A DNA stretch of 53,075 nucleotides, taken from Clostridia bacterium (lineage in GTDB: Bacteria > Bacillota > Clostridia > Christensenellales > Borkfalkiaceae). The notes beneath the pieces were generated by a model. It made no database searches. It saw nothing but the letters and a program-made list of their open reading frames with translations, and was not told where the DNA came from. Positions within the stretch are counted from its first letter, which is position 1. Each line of letters begins with the position of its first letter. A program made the translations under genes and the position numbers. This document shows, piece by piece, positions 30,100-37,086 of this stretch. The stretch lies in NCBI GenBank assembly GCA_017462985.1, contig JAFTQB010000002.1:1-53075 (forward strand). Direction: 5' to 3'.

Positions 30100-31155
30100 A
30101 TGATCATTTCCATCGTATGCGAGGCTTGCGAAAACGAAATCGACGTGGACGAAAGCCAATTAAAAAAATTAAAGCTCTGTCCGCATTGCGGCGCGGAGCT
30201 TCCAAAAACGGAATATAAAAAGCCGTCTTTTTTCGCGCGGCTGTTCGGCAAAAAAACACAGCCTGCCCCCGCCCCCAGCGGGATTGCCGTCGTGGAGCAG
30301 ACGGACAAGGATTTTAAGATCGATAAAGGCGTTTTGGAAAAGTACGTTGGAAAAGGCGGCGAGGTAACCGTTCCCGACGGCGTGAAAAAAATTGGCGACG
30401 CTGCGTTTGAAAACTGCGCCGATCTGCGCGCGATTCAATTCCCCGATTCGTTGGAGCGCATTGGAAGCCGCGCCTTTTACGCTTGTAGCAATCTAACCGA
30501 GCTAGTCTTTCCTAATCGCTTGCAAGAAATCGGCGACGCCGCGTTTGAAAACTGCGCCGAACTTCGATTTTTACAATTCCCCGATTCGTTGAAAATCATC
30601 GGCGCGAGCGCCTTTTACTGCTGTGAAAATCTTACCGAGCTAAAGCTTCCCAACGGACTGAAAAGGATTGGCAACAGCGCGTTTGCCTATTGCGATTCGC
30701 TTTCCGAGATCACCGTACCCGACAGCGTTATCCATATCGGTTTCGCGGCGTTTCAAGGGTGCAGAGCGCTTACGGCGATCGTGTTGCCGTTCGTCGCAAA
30801 CGAGAGGGAACGCTACGGTTGCTTCGGAAACATCTTCGGGGCGGATACTTTGGAAGAAAATAAAGCGTACGTGCCCAGAAAACTGGCGAGCGTAACGCTG
30901 ACGAACGCCAAACACGTTGGACGGGAGGCGTTTTATAATTGCAAATCGATCACGAGGATAGATTTACCGAAAAGTTTGGAAGCACTGGAGGTTTTGGCGT
31001 TTTTGGACTGTACGAACTTGAAAACGATACGATACCACGGCACGAAAAAGGAATTTCAAGCGGTACGCTGTGAGGATAGTTGGGCGAGCGGCGTACAAGC
31101 CGACGGCGTTACCTGCAACGACGGAAAACTGCTTTTTAAAAATTATTTGAGGTGA
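30100..31155 (+). CDS. Zinc-ribbon plus leucine-rich-repeat protein (first of a pair)
   Basis: 351 aa without signal peptide. Residues 7-32 form a zinc ribbon (CEACENEI, CPHCGAEL). A short motif KPSFFARLFGKKT (about 44-56) is shared with the next gene. Then BspA-type LRR units follow, e.g. DAAFENCADLRAIQFPDSLERIG, shortened here as AAFENCADL and SAFYCCENLTELKLPNGL. The C-terminal unit has the KEFQAVRCEDSW phrase typical of LRR_5 proteins. Related to the 466-aa protein at 21.3-22.7 kb. Predicted cytoplasmic; function unknown. The stop codon overlaps the ribosome site of the next gene. Confidence 0.8.
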   Translation: MIISIVCEACENEIDVDESQLKKLKLCPHCGAELPKTEYKKPSFFARLFGKKTQPAPAPSGIAVVEQTDKDFKIDKGVLEKYVGKGGEVTVPDGVKKIGDAAFENCADLRAIQFPDSLERIGSRAFYACSNLTELVFPNRLQEIGDAAFENCAELRFLQFPDSLKIIGASAFYCCENLTELKLPNGLKRIGNSAFAYCDSLSEITVPDSVIHIGFAAFQGCRALTAIVLPFVANERERYGCFGNIFGADTLEENKAYVPRKLASVTLTNAKHVGREAFYNCKSITRIDLPKSLEALEVLAFLDCTNLKTIRYHGTKKEFQAVRCEDSWASGVQADGVTCNDGKLLFKNYLR

Positions 31156-31160
31156 AAAAA

Positions 31161-32204
31161 ATGAAAATCATGCTTACTTGCGCAAATTGTAAAAAAACGG
31201 TCTTTAAAGAAAGAACGAACGGAACTTGTTGTTATTGCGGAAAAAATATGGAAAAACGCGCTGAAAAGCCGTCCTTTTTTGCTAAATTATTCGGGGCGAA
31301 AACGGCGGAAGCGACCGTAGCGGTTGCCGATCCCGAAAACGAGTTTAAAATTAAAGGTTCTTTGCTGATCCGCTATATAGGGAAAGGCGGCGACGTGGCG
31401 ATCCCCGATACGGTTACCGAAATTGAGGCGGGTGCGTTTGAAAACACGAACGCCGAGAATATATTCGTACCCGACAGCGTAGAAATCATCAATGATTATG
31501 CGTTTAAAAACTGTACATCTCTGCATTCGATCGAACTTGGCGAAGGACTGGAAACGATCGGTTTCGGGGCGCTGGAAGGTTGTGAAAAATTGCGCTCGAT
31601 CACCCTGCCGTTCGTTGGGGAAGACAGAAGCGAACAGGCAACGAAACGGTTTTGCTATCTTTTCGGCGTGGAGGAAGGCTACACCCCCGAAGAAGAAATC
31701 CCCGAAGGTCTTGAAGTTACGCTCACGAGCGCCCAAGAGCTTGCCGAAGAAGCGTTTGCGTATACCCCGATTCGAAAAATTTTTCTGCCTGCGACTTTGG
31801 AAAAGATTGGAAAAGAGGCGTTCACCTGCTCGGATTTAACGGAATTTTGCGTAGACGAGGCAAACGAGAACTATCGCGCTATCGACGGGCATTTGTACAC
31901 GAAAGACGGAAAAACGCTTATTCAATACGCTTTACGCAATAGCGCGAAAGAATTTTCCGTGCCCGACGGCGTGGAAACGATCGAAGCCGACGCTTTTTCT
32001 TGCACGGAATATTTAGAGAAAGTGTTTATTCCCGAAAGCGTTACTAGCATCGGAAAAGACGCGTTTCAACTTTTGTTGCAAGAATATAATCACAGAAAGC
32101 TTTCCATTTACTGCGCGGCAAAAAGCAAGCCTAGCGGCTGGCATGATGCCTGGAATTCTTCCAAGCTGCCCGTCGAATGGGAACGCGAGGAAGAGGATAT
32201 GTAG
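31161..32204 (+). CDS. Zinc-ribbon plus leucine-rich-repeat protein (second of a pair)
   Basis: 347 aa from ATG at 31161, preceded by GAGGTG; a GTG at 31152 is part of that site. N-terminal zinc ribbon (CANCKKTV, CCYCGKNM), then the shared motif KPSFFAKLFGAKT, then degenerate LRR_5 units (AFKNCTSLHSIELGEGLETIG, written here up to LHSIELGEG) and the last unit ending GKDAFQLLLQEYNHRKL. No signal peptide. Five bases separate it from the stop of the first gene, so the two form an operon, probably by tandem duplication followed by divergence. Function unknown. Confidence 0.8.
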   Translation: MKIMLTCANCKKTVFKERTNGTCCYCGKNMEKRAEKPSFFAKLFGAKTAEATVAVADPENEFKIKGSLLIRYIGKGGDVAIPDTVTEIEAGAFENTNAENIFVPDSVEIINDYAFKNCTSLHSIELGEGLETIGFGALEGCEKLRSITLPFVGEDRSEQATKRFCYLFGVEEGYTPEEEIPEGLEVTLTSAQELAEEAFAYTPIRKIFLPATLEKIGKEAFTCSDLTEFCVDEANENYRAIDGHLYTKDGKTLIQYALRNSAKEFSVPDGVETIEADAFSCTEYLEKVFIPESVTSIGKDAFQLLLQEYNHRKLSIYCAAKSKPSGWHDAWNSSKLPVEWEREEEDM

Positions 32205-32211
32205 CATTTAT

Positions 32212-32283
32212 ATGAGATTGCCGCGCCTACTGCGTAGGCTCGCAATGACAGGGGGAGAGTATTTTCTCGCTCGCAATGACAAT
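32212..32283 (+). repeat. Dispersed repeat family A, copy plus truncated copy
   Basis: GAGATTGCCGCGCC, palindromic middle TACTGCGTAG, GCTCGCAATGACAG (to 32251), then a second partial end CTCGCTCGCAATGACA (to 32282). Confidence 0.85.
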
Positions 32284-32297
32284 ACAAGCGAATAGCA

Positions 32298-32324
32298 AAA
32301 AGGACGGCTTCAAGCCGTCCTTTT
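32298..32324. terminator. Terminator of the ferredoxin gene
   Basis: Stem AAAAGGACGGC/GCCGTCCTTTT with loop TTCAA has A- and T-runs on both sides; it lies 17 bases after the ferredoxin stop and also faces the LRR gene pair. Confidence 0.9.
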
Positions 32325-32341
32325 CGTCGTTTCCGTTCAGA

Positions 32342-32512
32342 TCATTCCACTTTGATCGCGCCGACGGGGCATCCGTCTTCGCAAGCGCCGCAGTCTACGC
32401 ATTCGTCGCTGATCACGTAGATGCCTGCATCCCCCAAAGAGATCGCCCCTACGGGGCAGGTATCCGCGCAAGCGCCGCATGCTACGCATTCATCCGTAAT
32501 TACTCGTGCCAT
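32342..32512 (-). CDS. 2[4Fe-4S] ferredoxin
   Basis: A 56-aa clostridial-type ferredoxin, an electron carrier. It begins [20 protein letters not shown] and has a second half with [14 protein letters not shown], each a CxxCxxCxxxC cluster motif followed by VGAI. The internal twofold repeat is obvious. ATG at 32512 follows GGAGG. It stands between a promoter and a strong terminator as a single-gene unit, directly downstream of the cysteine desulfurase gene, which supplies sulfur for Fe-S clusters. Confidence 0.97.
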   Translation of the reverse strand: MARVITDECVACGACADTCPVGAISLGDAGIYVISDECVDCGACEDGCPVGAIKVE

Positions 32513-32545
32513 ATTCTTATACCTCCGATTGCATTCGTTATCGAC

Positions 32546-32574
32546 ATTATATCACAATTTTTTCAATTAGTAAA
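32546..32574 (-). promoter_or_regulatory. Promoter of the ferredoxin gene
   Basis: The minus strand reads TTTACT (32569-32574), 17 nt, TATAAT (32546-32551), 33 bases before the start codon. The -35 box is imperfect. Confidence 0.7.
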
Positions 32575-32609
32575 GGCTTGAAAAGGGGTTTTTGAAAAAA
32601 TTTTTTCTT

Positions 32610-33770
32610 TTACGCCCGTTCGCCGTTCGCGCCGCGGATCGACTGCACGCAAGCGCAGAAAATTTTCGCCGCTTCTTCCGCTTCTTCCACCGTGTTTTGC
32701 GCCCCGAAGCTCACGCGGACGCACTCCTTTGCCGCCCGTTCGCTCAATCCCATCGCCGTCAAAACGTGGCTGGGCTTTACGGAAGCGCTCGCGCAAGCGC
32801 TGCCTGCCGCGATGCAAAGCCCCGCCAAGTCCGCCCGATATAAAAGCGTGGCGTTCTCTACTCCCGCTACCCGCAGGGAAAGCACCGCGTCGATCGCGTT
32901 TTCGCGATTCCCGTTGAGCGTTACGCCCTCTAAAAGAGAAATGCCCGCCAAAAACGCGTTTTTCAGCGCTTTCATCTTCGTTTCCGTTTGTTCGCGGTTT
33001 TGCTCGGTGAGCTTCAACGCTTCTGCAAACCCGACGATCGCGGGCGCGTTGAGCGTGCCGCCGCGAAGTCCGCGTTCCTGTTCGCCGCCGCCCACGAGCT
33101 TTTCCACCCGTACGCCGCTTTTGATATACAGCGCGCCGCAACCTTTCGGCCCGCCCAATTTATGCGAGGATACCGAAAGCAGATCCGCGCCCCATTTTTG
33201 CAATTCGATCTTTTCGTGCGGGGCGGCTTGCACCGCGTCCACAAAAAAGAGCGCGCCGTGCGCTTTTACGATCTTCCCGATTTCCTCGATCGGTTGCACT
33301 ACGCCCGTTTCGTTATTCACGCGCATCACCGCCACCAACGCAACGCGATCGTCCATTTCCCGTTCCACCGCGCTCGGCTCTACCCTGCCCCCCTCGTTCA
33401 CGGGAAGCCAAACCACCTCAAAGCCCTCTTTTTTAAGCGTTTCCGCGGCAAAAATCGCGGCGTGATGTTCGATAGAAGAAACGAGCACGCGCGTTCTGCC
33501 TTGGGCTTTTTGCGCCCTTGCGCCGCCGAGGATCGCCCAATTGTCCGCTTCCGTGCCGCCGCAGGTGAAATAGATCTCGCTCGGTTTTGCGCCCAAGCAA
33601 GCCGCCACGCTGTCCCTTGAAAGATCGACCGCCGTCATCGCCTTTCTGCCCAAAGCGTGCGGGGAATCGGGATTGCCGAAGTTTTCTTTAAAAAGCGGGA
33701 GCATTTTTTCAAGCGCTTTTTCATTCAGCGGCGTGGTTGCCGCATTGTCTAAATAGATGCGTTTTTCCAT
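32610..33770 (-). CDS. Cysteine desulfurase (NifS/IscS family)
   Basis: PLP enzyme that takes sulfur from cysteine for Fe-S clusters and thiolated tRNA. 386 aa. Starts with YLDNAATTPL; FTCGGTEADN near 69-78; SIEHHA near 99; PLP lysine K204 in SSHKLGGPKG; active-site cysteine Cys326 in the GSACAS loop; C-terminal RVSFGAQNT. The short loop around the cysteine suggests the IscS/NifS (type I) class. No scaffold gene is adjacent, so iscS versus nifS cannot be decided. The ribosome site is weak (AGG) and the leader carries a diverged repeat. Confidence 0.92.
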   Translation of the reverse strand: MEKRIYLDNAATTPLNEKALEKMLPLFKENFGNPDSPHALGRKAMTAVDLSRDSVAACLGAKPSEIYFTCGGTEADNWAILGGARAQKAQGRTRVLVSSIEHHAAIFAAETLKKEGFEVVWLPVNEGGRVEPSAVEREMDDRVALVAVMRVNNETGVVQPIEEIGKIVKAHGALFFVDAVQAAPHEKIELQKWGADLLSVSSHKLGGPKGCGALYIKSGVRVEKLVGGGEQERGLRGGTLNAPAIVGFAEALKLTEQNREQTETKMKALKNAFLAGISLLEGVTLNGNRENAIDAVLSLRVAGVENATLLYRADLAGLCIAAGSACASASVKPSHVLTAMGLSERAAKECVRVSFGAQNTVEEAEEAAKIFCACVQSIRGANGERA

Positions 33771-33794
33771 ATTTTTTTAGCCTAATTTATAAAA

Positions 33795-33827
33795 AGAGAT
33801 TCTTCGGCTTCGCCTCGGAATGATAAT
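33795..33827 (+). repeat. Dispersed repeat family A, diverged copy
   Basis: GAGATTCTTCGGCTTCGCCT then CGGAATGATAAT keeps the outline of the family (GAGATT to AATGA) with a different core. It lies within the leader of the cysteine desulfurase gene. Confidence 0.5.
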
Positions 33828-33856
33828 TCGAAAGGCGCGGGAGCCGTTTTTTTTTC

Positions 33857-33885
33857 ATTATACTCCCTTTGCGTTACTTTGTCAA
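33857..33885 (-). promoter_or_regulatory. Promoter of the cysteine desulfurase gene
   Basis: The minus strand reads TTGACA (33880-33885), 17 nt, TATAAT (33857-33862), a perfect consensus; the leader is about 80 bases. Confidence 0.88.
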
Positions 33886-33941
33886 GCGGGCGCAAGCAAG
33901 GAAAAATATTAAAAAAATCGGAAAAATTTTTCAAAACCCCC

Positions 33942-33970
33942 TTGAAATCTTTTCACAAATCGTTTATAAT
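33942..33970 (+). promoter_or_regulatory. Promoter of the EF-G-like gene
   Basis: TTGAAA (33942-33947), 17 nt, TATAAT (33965-33970), followed by a leader of about 68 bases to ATG 34045. Divergent from the desulfurase promoter. Confidence 0.88.
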
Positions 33971-34044
33971 GATTGCAGTTACCGATTTTTGTGAATTTCA
34001 AACGTCGGTAAACTGTCAGACATATCTTAGGGGGATTTACCATT

Positions 34045-36108
34045 ATGAGTATCAAAGGCGAAAACATCAGAAACATTGCCGTCATCGGACACAGCGGCGA
34101 GGGCAAAACCACGCTTTGCGAAGCGATGCTGTTCAACGGCGGCGCGATCGACCGTATGGGGAAGGTTACCGACGGTTCGACGGTTTCCGATTTCGACGAT
34201 CTTGAAAAAGCGAAACAAATGTCGATGTACACTTCCTGTTCGTATCTGATCTGGAAGGGCGTGAAAGTCAATCTTCTCGATTTGCCCGGATTTTACGATT
34301 TCGAAGGCGAACGCAACGAGGGCTTGCGGGCGGCGGGCGGCGCGCTCCTCGTGATCGGCGCGAACGGCGTGATCCCTATCGGCGCGCAAAACGTTGTGGA
34401 ATATTGCTTGAAGCTGAGAAAGCCGCTCATCATCTTTATCAACGGTATGGATAAAGAAAACGCCGACTATTTCGGCACGGTAGCCGCGCTGAACGAAAAA
34501 TATGCGGGTAAGCTCGCACCTATTCAAATTCCCATTATGGAAAACGGGAAGATGCAGGGCTGTATCAACGCTTTGCAGGAACGCGCGTATTTGTTCAAGG
34601 ACGGCGGGCCGCAGGAAATTCCCATTCCCGAAGACATGAAGCAGCAGGTTGTGGATATGCAATACAGCTTGATGGAAACGGGCGCGGAAAACGACGAAGC
34701 TCTTTTGGAAAAATATTTCGAAACGGGATTTTTGGATCGCGATGAAACCATTCACGGGATCCGTATCGGTATCGCCACTTGCAACACCATTCCCGTCCTG
34801 GCCGGCTCGGCGCTCACCAACCGCGGCGTGATCAATCTTTTGAACGAGATCGTAACCTATATGCCGCAAGCAAACGAACGCGATCATATTTTTGCGGACG
34901 ATCTGACGAACGATAATATCGTTGCCGTACGTACGGACGAAAACGCGCCCTTTGCCGCGCAGGTGTTCAAGACGGTGATCGACCCGTATTCGGGCAAGCT
35001 TTCCTATTTGAAGAGCTTCCGCGGCGTTTTAAAAAGCGGCACGACCGTTTGGAACGCGAATACCCAACAGGAAGAACGCATCGGGCAAATTTATCTTTTG
35101 AAAGGCAAGAAGATGGAACCCGTGGAAGAGCTTGCGGCGGGCGATATCGGCGCGGTGAATAAGCTGAACAACACCTCTACGGGCGATACGCTTTGCGATA
35201 TGAACGCAAAGATCCGCTTCCCCGCGATCGTATTCCCTAAGCCTACCCTGTTTATGGCGGTAACGAGCGAAAAGAAAGGCGAGGAAGATAAAGTGTTCGC
35301 AGGGCTTGCGAAGCTCGCGGAAGAGGACTACACCTTTACGATCGAGAAAAATTCGTCTACGGGCGAGTTGTTGCTCGGCGGTCAAGGGGATATGCAGCTG
35401 GAAATGCTTGCGAAAAAGGTCAAGGCGCGCTACGGCGTGGAGATCAAGCTGACCGAACCGAAGGTGGCTTATAAAGAAACCATTCGCGGCAAGGCGGACG
35501 CAGAAGGCAAGCACAAGAAGCAATCGGGCGGGCACGGTCAGTACGGACATTGTAAGATCCGTTTCGAACCGAGCGCGGAAGATTTTGAATTTGCCGAAGA
35601 AGTGGTTGGCGGCGCGGTGCCGAAAAATTACTTCCCCGCCGTGGAAAAGGGTTTGCGCGAATGTATGGAAAGCGGGCCTTTGGCGGGCTATCCCGTAACG
35701 GGCGTGAAAGCCACGCTGTACGACGGAAGCTATCACGACGTGGACTCGAACGAGCTTTCGTTCAAAATGGCGGCGGCGATTGCGTTCAAGGAAGGTCTTA
35801 AAAACGCAAGACCCGTGCTTTTGGAACCCATTTACCGTTTGAAGATCGTCGTTCCCGGGGATTATTTGGGCGACGTGATGGGCGATATCAACAAGCGCCG
35901 CGGCAGGATCATGGGCACGGACACCGAAGGCAATTCCTCGGTGATCACGGCGGAAGTTCCGCAAGCGGAAATCAAGACGTATACGATGGAGCTCCGTTCG
36001 CTCACGCGCGGCAGCGGTAAATTCGTATCCGAGTTCTTGGCGTACGAAGAAGTTCCCCCGATGCTCGCCGATAAAGTGATCGCGGCGGCAAAAGCGGCTA
36101 ATTCGTAA
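34045..36108 (+). CDS. Elongation factor G-like translational GTPase (EF-G paralogue) with degenerate G motifs
   Basis: A 687-aa protein colinear with EF-G (domains I-V), belonging to the EF-G2-like group. The P-loop is intact (GHSGEGKT, 15-22). The catalytic histidine of DTPGH is replaced: DLPGF at 79-83. The G4 motif NKxD is NGMD at 133-136, losing the lysine. The switch I RGIT is not recognisable (KAKQMSM). Domain IV retains GGHGQYGHCKIRF and the tip-loop area is close to normal; domain V ends with GSGKFVSEFLAYEEVPP. The canonical fusA would be in a ribosomal protein operon elsewhere. It may bind ribosomes with weak or no GTP hydrolysis. The gene has its own promoter and terminator. Confidence 0.9.
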   Translation: MSIKGENIRNIAVIGHSGEGKTTLCEAMLFNGGAIDRMGKVTDGSTVSDFDDLEKAKQMSMYTSCSYLIWKGVKVNLLDLPGFYDFEGERNEGLRAAGGALLVIGANGVIPIGAQNVVEYCLKLRKPLIIFINGMDKENADYFGTVAALNEKYAGKLAPIQIPIMENGKMQGCINALQERAYLFKDGGPQEIPIPEDMKQQVVDMQYSLMETGAENDEALLEKYFETGFLDRDETIHGIRIGIATCNTIPVLAGSALTNRGVINLLNEIVTYMPQANERDHIFADDLTNDNIVAVRTDENAPFAAQVFKTVIDPYSGKLSYLKSFRGVLKSGTTVWNANTQQEERIGQIYLLKGKKMEPVEELAAGDIGAVNKLNNTSTGDTLCDMNAKIRFPAIVFPKPTLFMAVTSEKKGEEDKVFAGLAKLAEEDYTFTIEKNSSTGELLLGGQGDMQLEMLAKKVKARYGVEIKLTEPKVAYKETIRGKADAEGKHKKQSGGHGQYGHCKIRFEPSAEDFEFAEEVVGGAVPKNYFPAVEKGLRECMESGPLAGYPVTGVKATLYDGSYHDVDSNELSFKMAAAIAFKEGLKNARPVLLEPIYRLKIVVPGDYLGDVMGDINKRRGRIMGTDTEGNSSVITAEVPQAEIKTYTMELRSLTRGSGKFVSEFLAYEEVPPMLADKVIAAAKAANS

Positions 36109-36125
36109 TATCAATCAAATATTTT

Positions 36126-36196
36126 CGGGCGGTGAAAATTCACCGCCCGAAACACACGGCTCCGTCAAGCATCCCCCGACGGAGCCGTATTTTTTT
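36126..36196 (+). terminator. Tandem terminator hairpins after the EF-G-like gene
   Basis: First stem CGGGCGGTGAA/TTCACCGCCCG (36126-36149). Second stem ACGGCTCCGTC/GACGGAGCCGT with an 11-nt loop (36156-36188), followed by ATTTTTTTT. Confidence 0.92.
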
Positions 36197-36198
36197 AA

Positions 36199-36319
36199 GT
36201 GAATTGCTTGCTATGCAAGCGTGAATTTTCGCATATGCTTCAGTGAATTGCCGCCTTTGGCGGCGTTGCGGAAAGATTATACGAGATTGCCACGCGCGCA
36301 AACGCGCTCGCAATGACAG
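36199..36319 (+). repeat. Composite repeat, full version (family B modules plus family A copy)
   Basis: Module order: GTGAATTGCTTGCTATGCAA, GCGTGAATTTTCGC, then GTGAATTGCCGCC-TTT-GGCGGCG hairpin, GTTGCGGAAAGATTATAC, then GAGATTGCC to CGCAATGACAGG. Same order as the inverted composite at 15392-15538. Confidence 0.8.
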
Positions 36320-36344
36320 GAAGAAAACCTCTTTCATAAAAAGA

Positions 36345-36370
36345 AAAAATTAGGGTTCTCCCTAATTTTT
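36345..36370 (-). terminator. Terminator of the XRE regulator gene
   Basis: Stem AAAAATTAGGG/CCCTAATTTTT, loop TTCT; read leftward it is followed by a T-rich stretch. Eight bases after the stop. Confidence 0.85.
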
Positions 36371-36377
36371 ACAACCG

Positions 36378-36590
36378 TCAAATTTCGTCCGTCAATCCCA
36401 ATAAATAATCCGCCGTTACGTCAAAGTATTTGCACAACGCAATCACGTAACTGATTTTTGGCTCGTTGATCCCTTTTTCCCAATAACTAACGGCAGAATA
36501 AGTTGTCCCAATTTCCAAGCCCAACTGCTTTTGACTTATTCCCCTCGCCGTTCTCAATTCTTTTAATCTTTCACTAAACTTTCCATTCAT
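36378..36590 (-). CDS. XRE-family helix-turn-helix repressor
   Basis: A 70-aa single-domain Cro/CI-type DNA-binding protein: FSERLKELRTARGISQKQLG, recognition helix TTYSAVSYWEKG, then the closing helices ALCKYFDVTADYLLGLTDEI. The start at 36590 (MNGKFS) fits the family; further in-frame codons upstream run through the operator region and are rejected. No Shine-Dalgarno precedes this ATG. A TAAAAT box ends seven bases before it, so a leaderless start is possible. It is divergent from a small gene, and the shared intergenic region holds three CAAG-N4-CTTG palindromes, suggesting autoregulation plus control of the neighbour. Confidence 0.88.
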   Translation of the reverse strand: MNGKFSERLKELRTARGISQKQLGLEIGTTYSAVSYWEKGINEPKISYVIALCKYFDVTADYLLGLTDEI

Positions 36591-36597
36591 ATATATT

Positions 36598-36670
36598 ATT
36601 TTACAAGAAATCTTGATAAATATCTTGACTTTCAAGAAATCTTGATGTATAATTACAACAAGAAAACTTG
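36598..36670. promoter_or_regulatory. Operator array and divergent promoters of the XRE/36686 pair
   Basis: Palindromes CAAGAAATCTTG (36604-36615 and 36633-36644) and CAAGAAAACTTG (36659-36670), plus TCTTGACTTTCAAGA (36623-36637). The rightward promoter is TTGACT (36625-36630), 17 nt, TATAAT (36648-36653): one palindrome lies in its spacer, another at the transcript start. The leftward -10 box TAAAAT (36598-36603) has the first palindrome in its spacer. Confidence 0.85.
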
Positions 36671-36685
36671 AATTAGGAGCAAAAA

Positions 36686-36979
36686 ATGAAGCATTATTCG
36701 GCAATTTTACAAATGTATAACGGTCAAAGAGGAAAATTCGAGGACGTGCCTCTTCACGAGGATTATTTGTCTATATTGGATAGCGTGATCAAAGAAGAAA
36801 AGAACTTACAAACAAAACTGCAAGGCAATCAAGAAGCCCTTGACTTGCACGTAAAGATCACCAATCTTTTAGATGAATTGGATATCGTCGGAAAAGAAGC
36901 GCATTTCCGCGAAGGATTTCGTTTCGGCGTTTTAATGGGCTTGGATATTGCGGGTTTCTTCGACGAAAAGGAAGAATAA
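36686..36979 (+). CDS. Small uncharacterised protein, DUF6809-like
   Basis: A 97-aa soluble protein beginning MKHYSAILQMYNGQRG; predominantly helical (residues 25-75), ending FRFGVLMGLDIAGFFDEKEE. It resembles short clostridial proteins annotated as DUF6809, which I recall only by general pattern. AGGAG stands six bases before the ATG. It is transcribed from the promoter overlapped by the XRE operators, so it is probably repressed by the divergent XRE protein. A toxin-antitoxin or phage-relic role is possible but not shown. Confidence 0.6.
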   Translation: MKHYSAILQMYNGQRGKFEDVPLHEDYLSILDSVIKEEKNLQTKLQGNQEALDLHVKITNLLDELDIVGKEAHFREGFRFGVLMGLDIAGFFDEKEE

Positions 36980-37004
36980 AGGAAAATATACGGCATTATT
37001 ATAC

Positions 37005-37040
37005 GAGATTGCCACGCGCGCAAACGCGCTCGCAATGACG
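37005..37040 (+). repeat. Dispersed repeat family A, copy nearly identical to that at 36283
   Basis: TACGAGATTGCCACGCGCG, CAAACGCGCTCGCAATGACG. It shares the same core as the copy at 36283-36319, 720 bases away, indicating recent duplication or conversion. Confidence 0.85.
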
Positions 37041-37060
37041 GGAAGATACGGTTTTTGCAA

Positions 37061-37086
37061 AAAAAAGCGGCTTTTGCCGCTTTTTT
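37061..37086 (-). terminator. Terminator of the long leftward run ending with lysC
   Basis: Stem AAAAAAGCGGC/GCCGCTTTTTT with loop TTTT; it overlaps the stop codon of lysC at 37085-37087. Confidence 0.9.

Noticed and set aside
32692-33465. Long open frame (257 codons) on the + strand opposite the cysteine desulfurase
   Set aside because: It is fully antisense to a gene with all NifS/IscS active-site motifs, has no ribosome site and its product has a Ser/Pro/Thr composition typical of antisense reading of GC-rich genes.
35029-36114. 361-codon open frame on the minus strand opposite the EF-G-like gene
   Set aside because: Rich in Arg, His and Phe as expected for antisense translation; no promoter or ribosome site, while the + strand gene has both.
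36378-36979. Toxin-antitoxin pair
   Set aside because: The two genes are divergent rather than in tandem, and the 97-aa product shows no known toxin motif; a simple repressor-target pair explains the layout.
11811-37040. Possible CRISPR array, suggested by many copies of GAGATTGCC...GCAATGACAG
   Set aside because: Copies are dispersed over 25 kb in both orientations with variable cores and no regular spacers; no cas gene is present.
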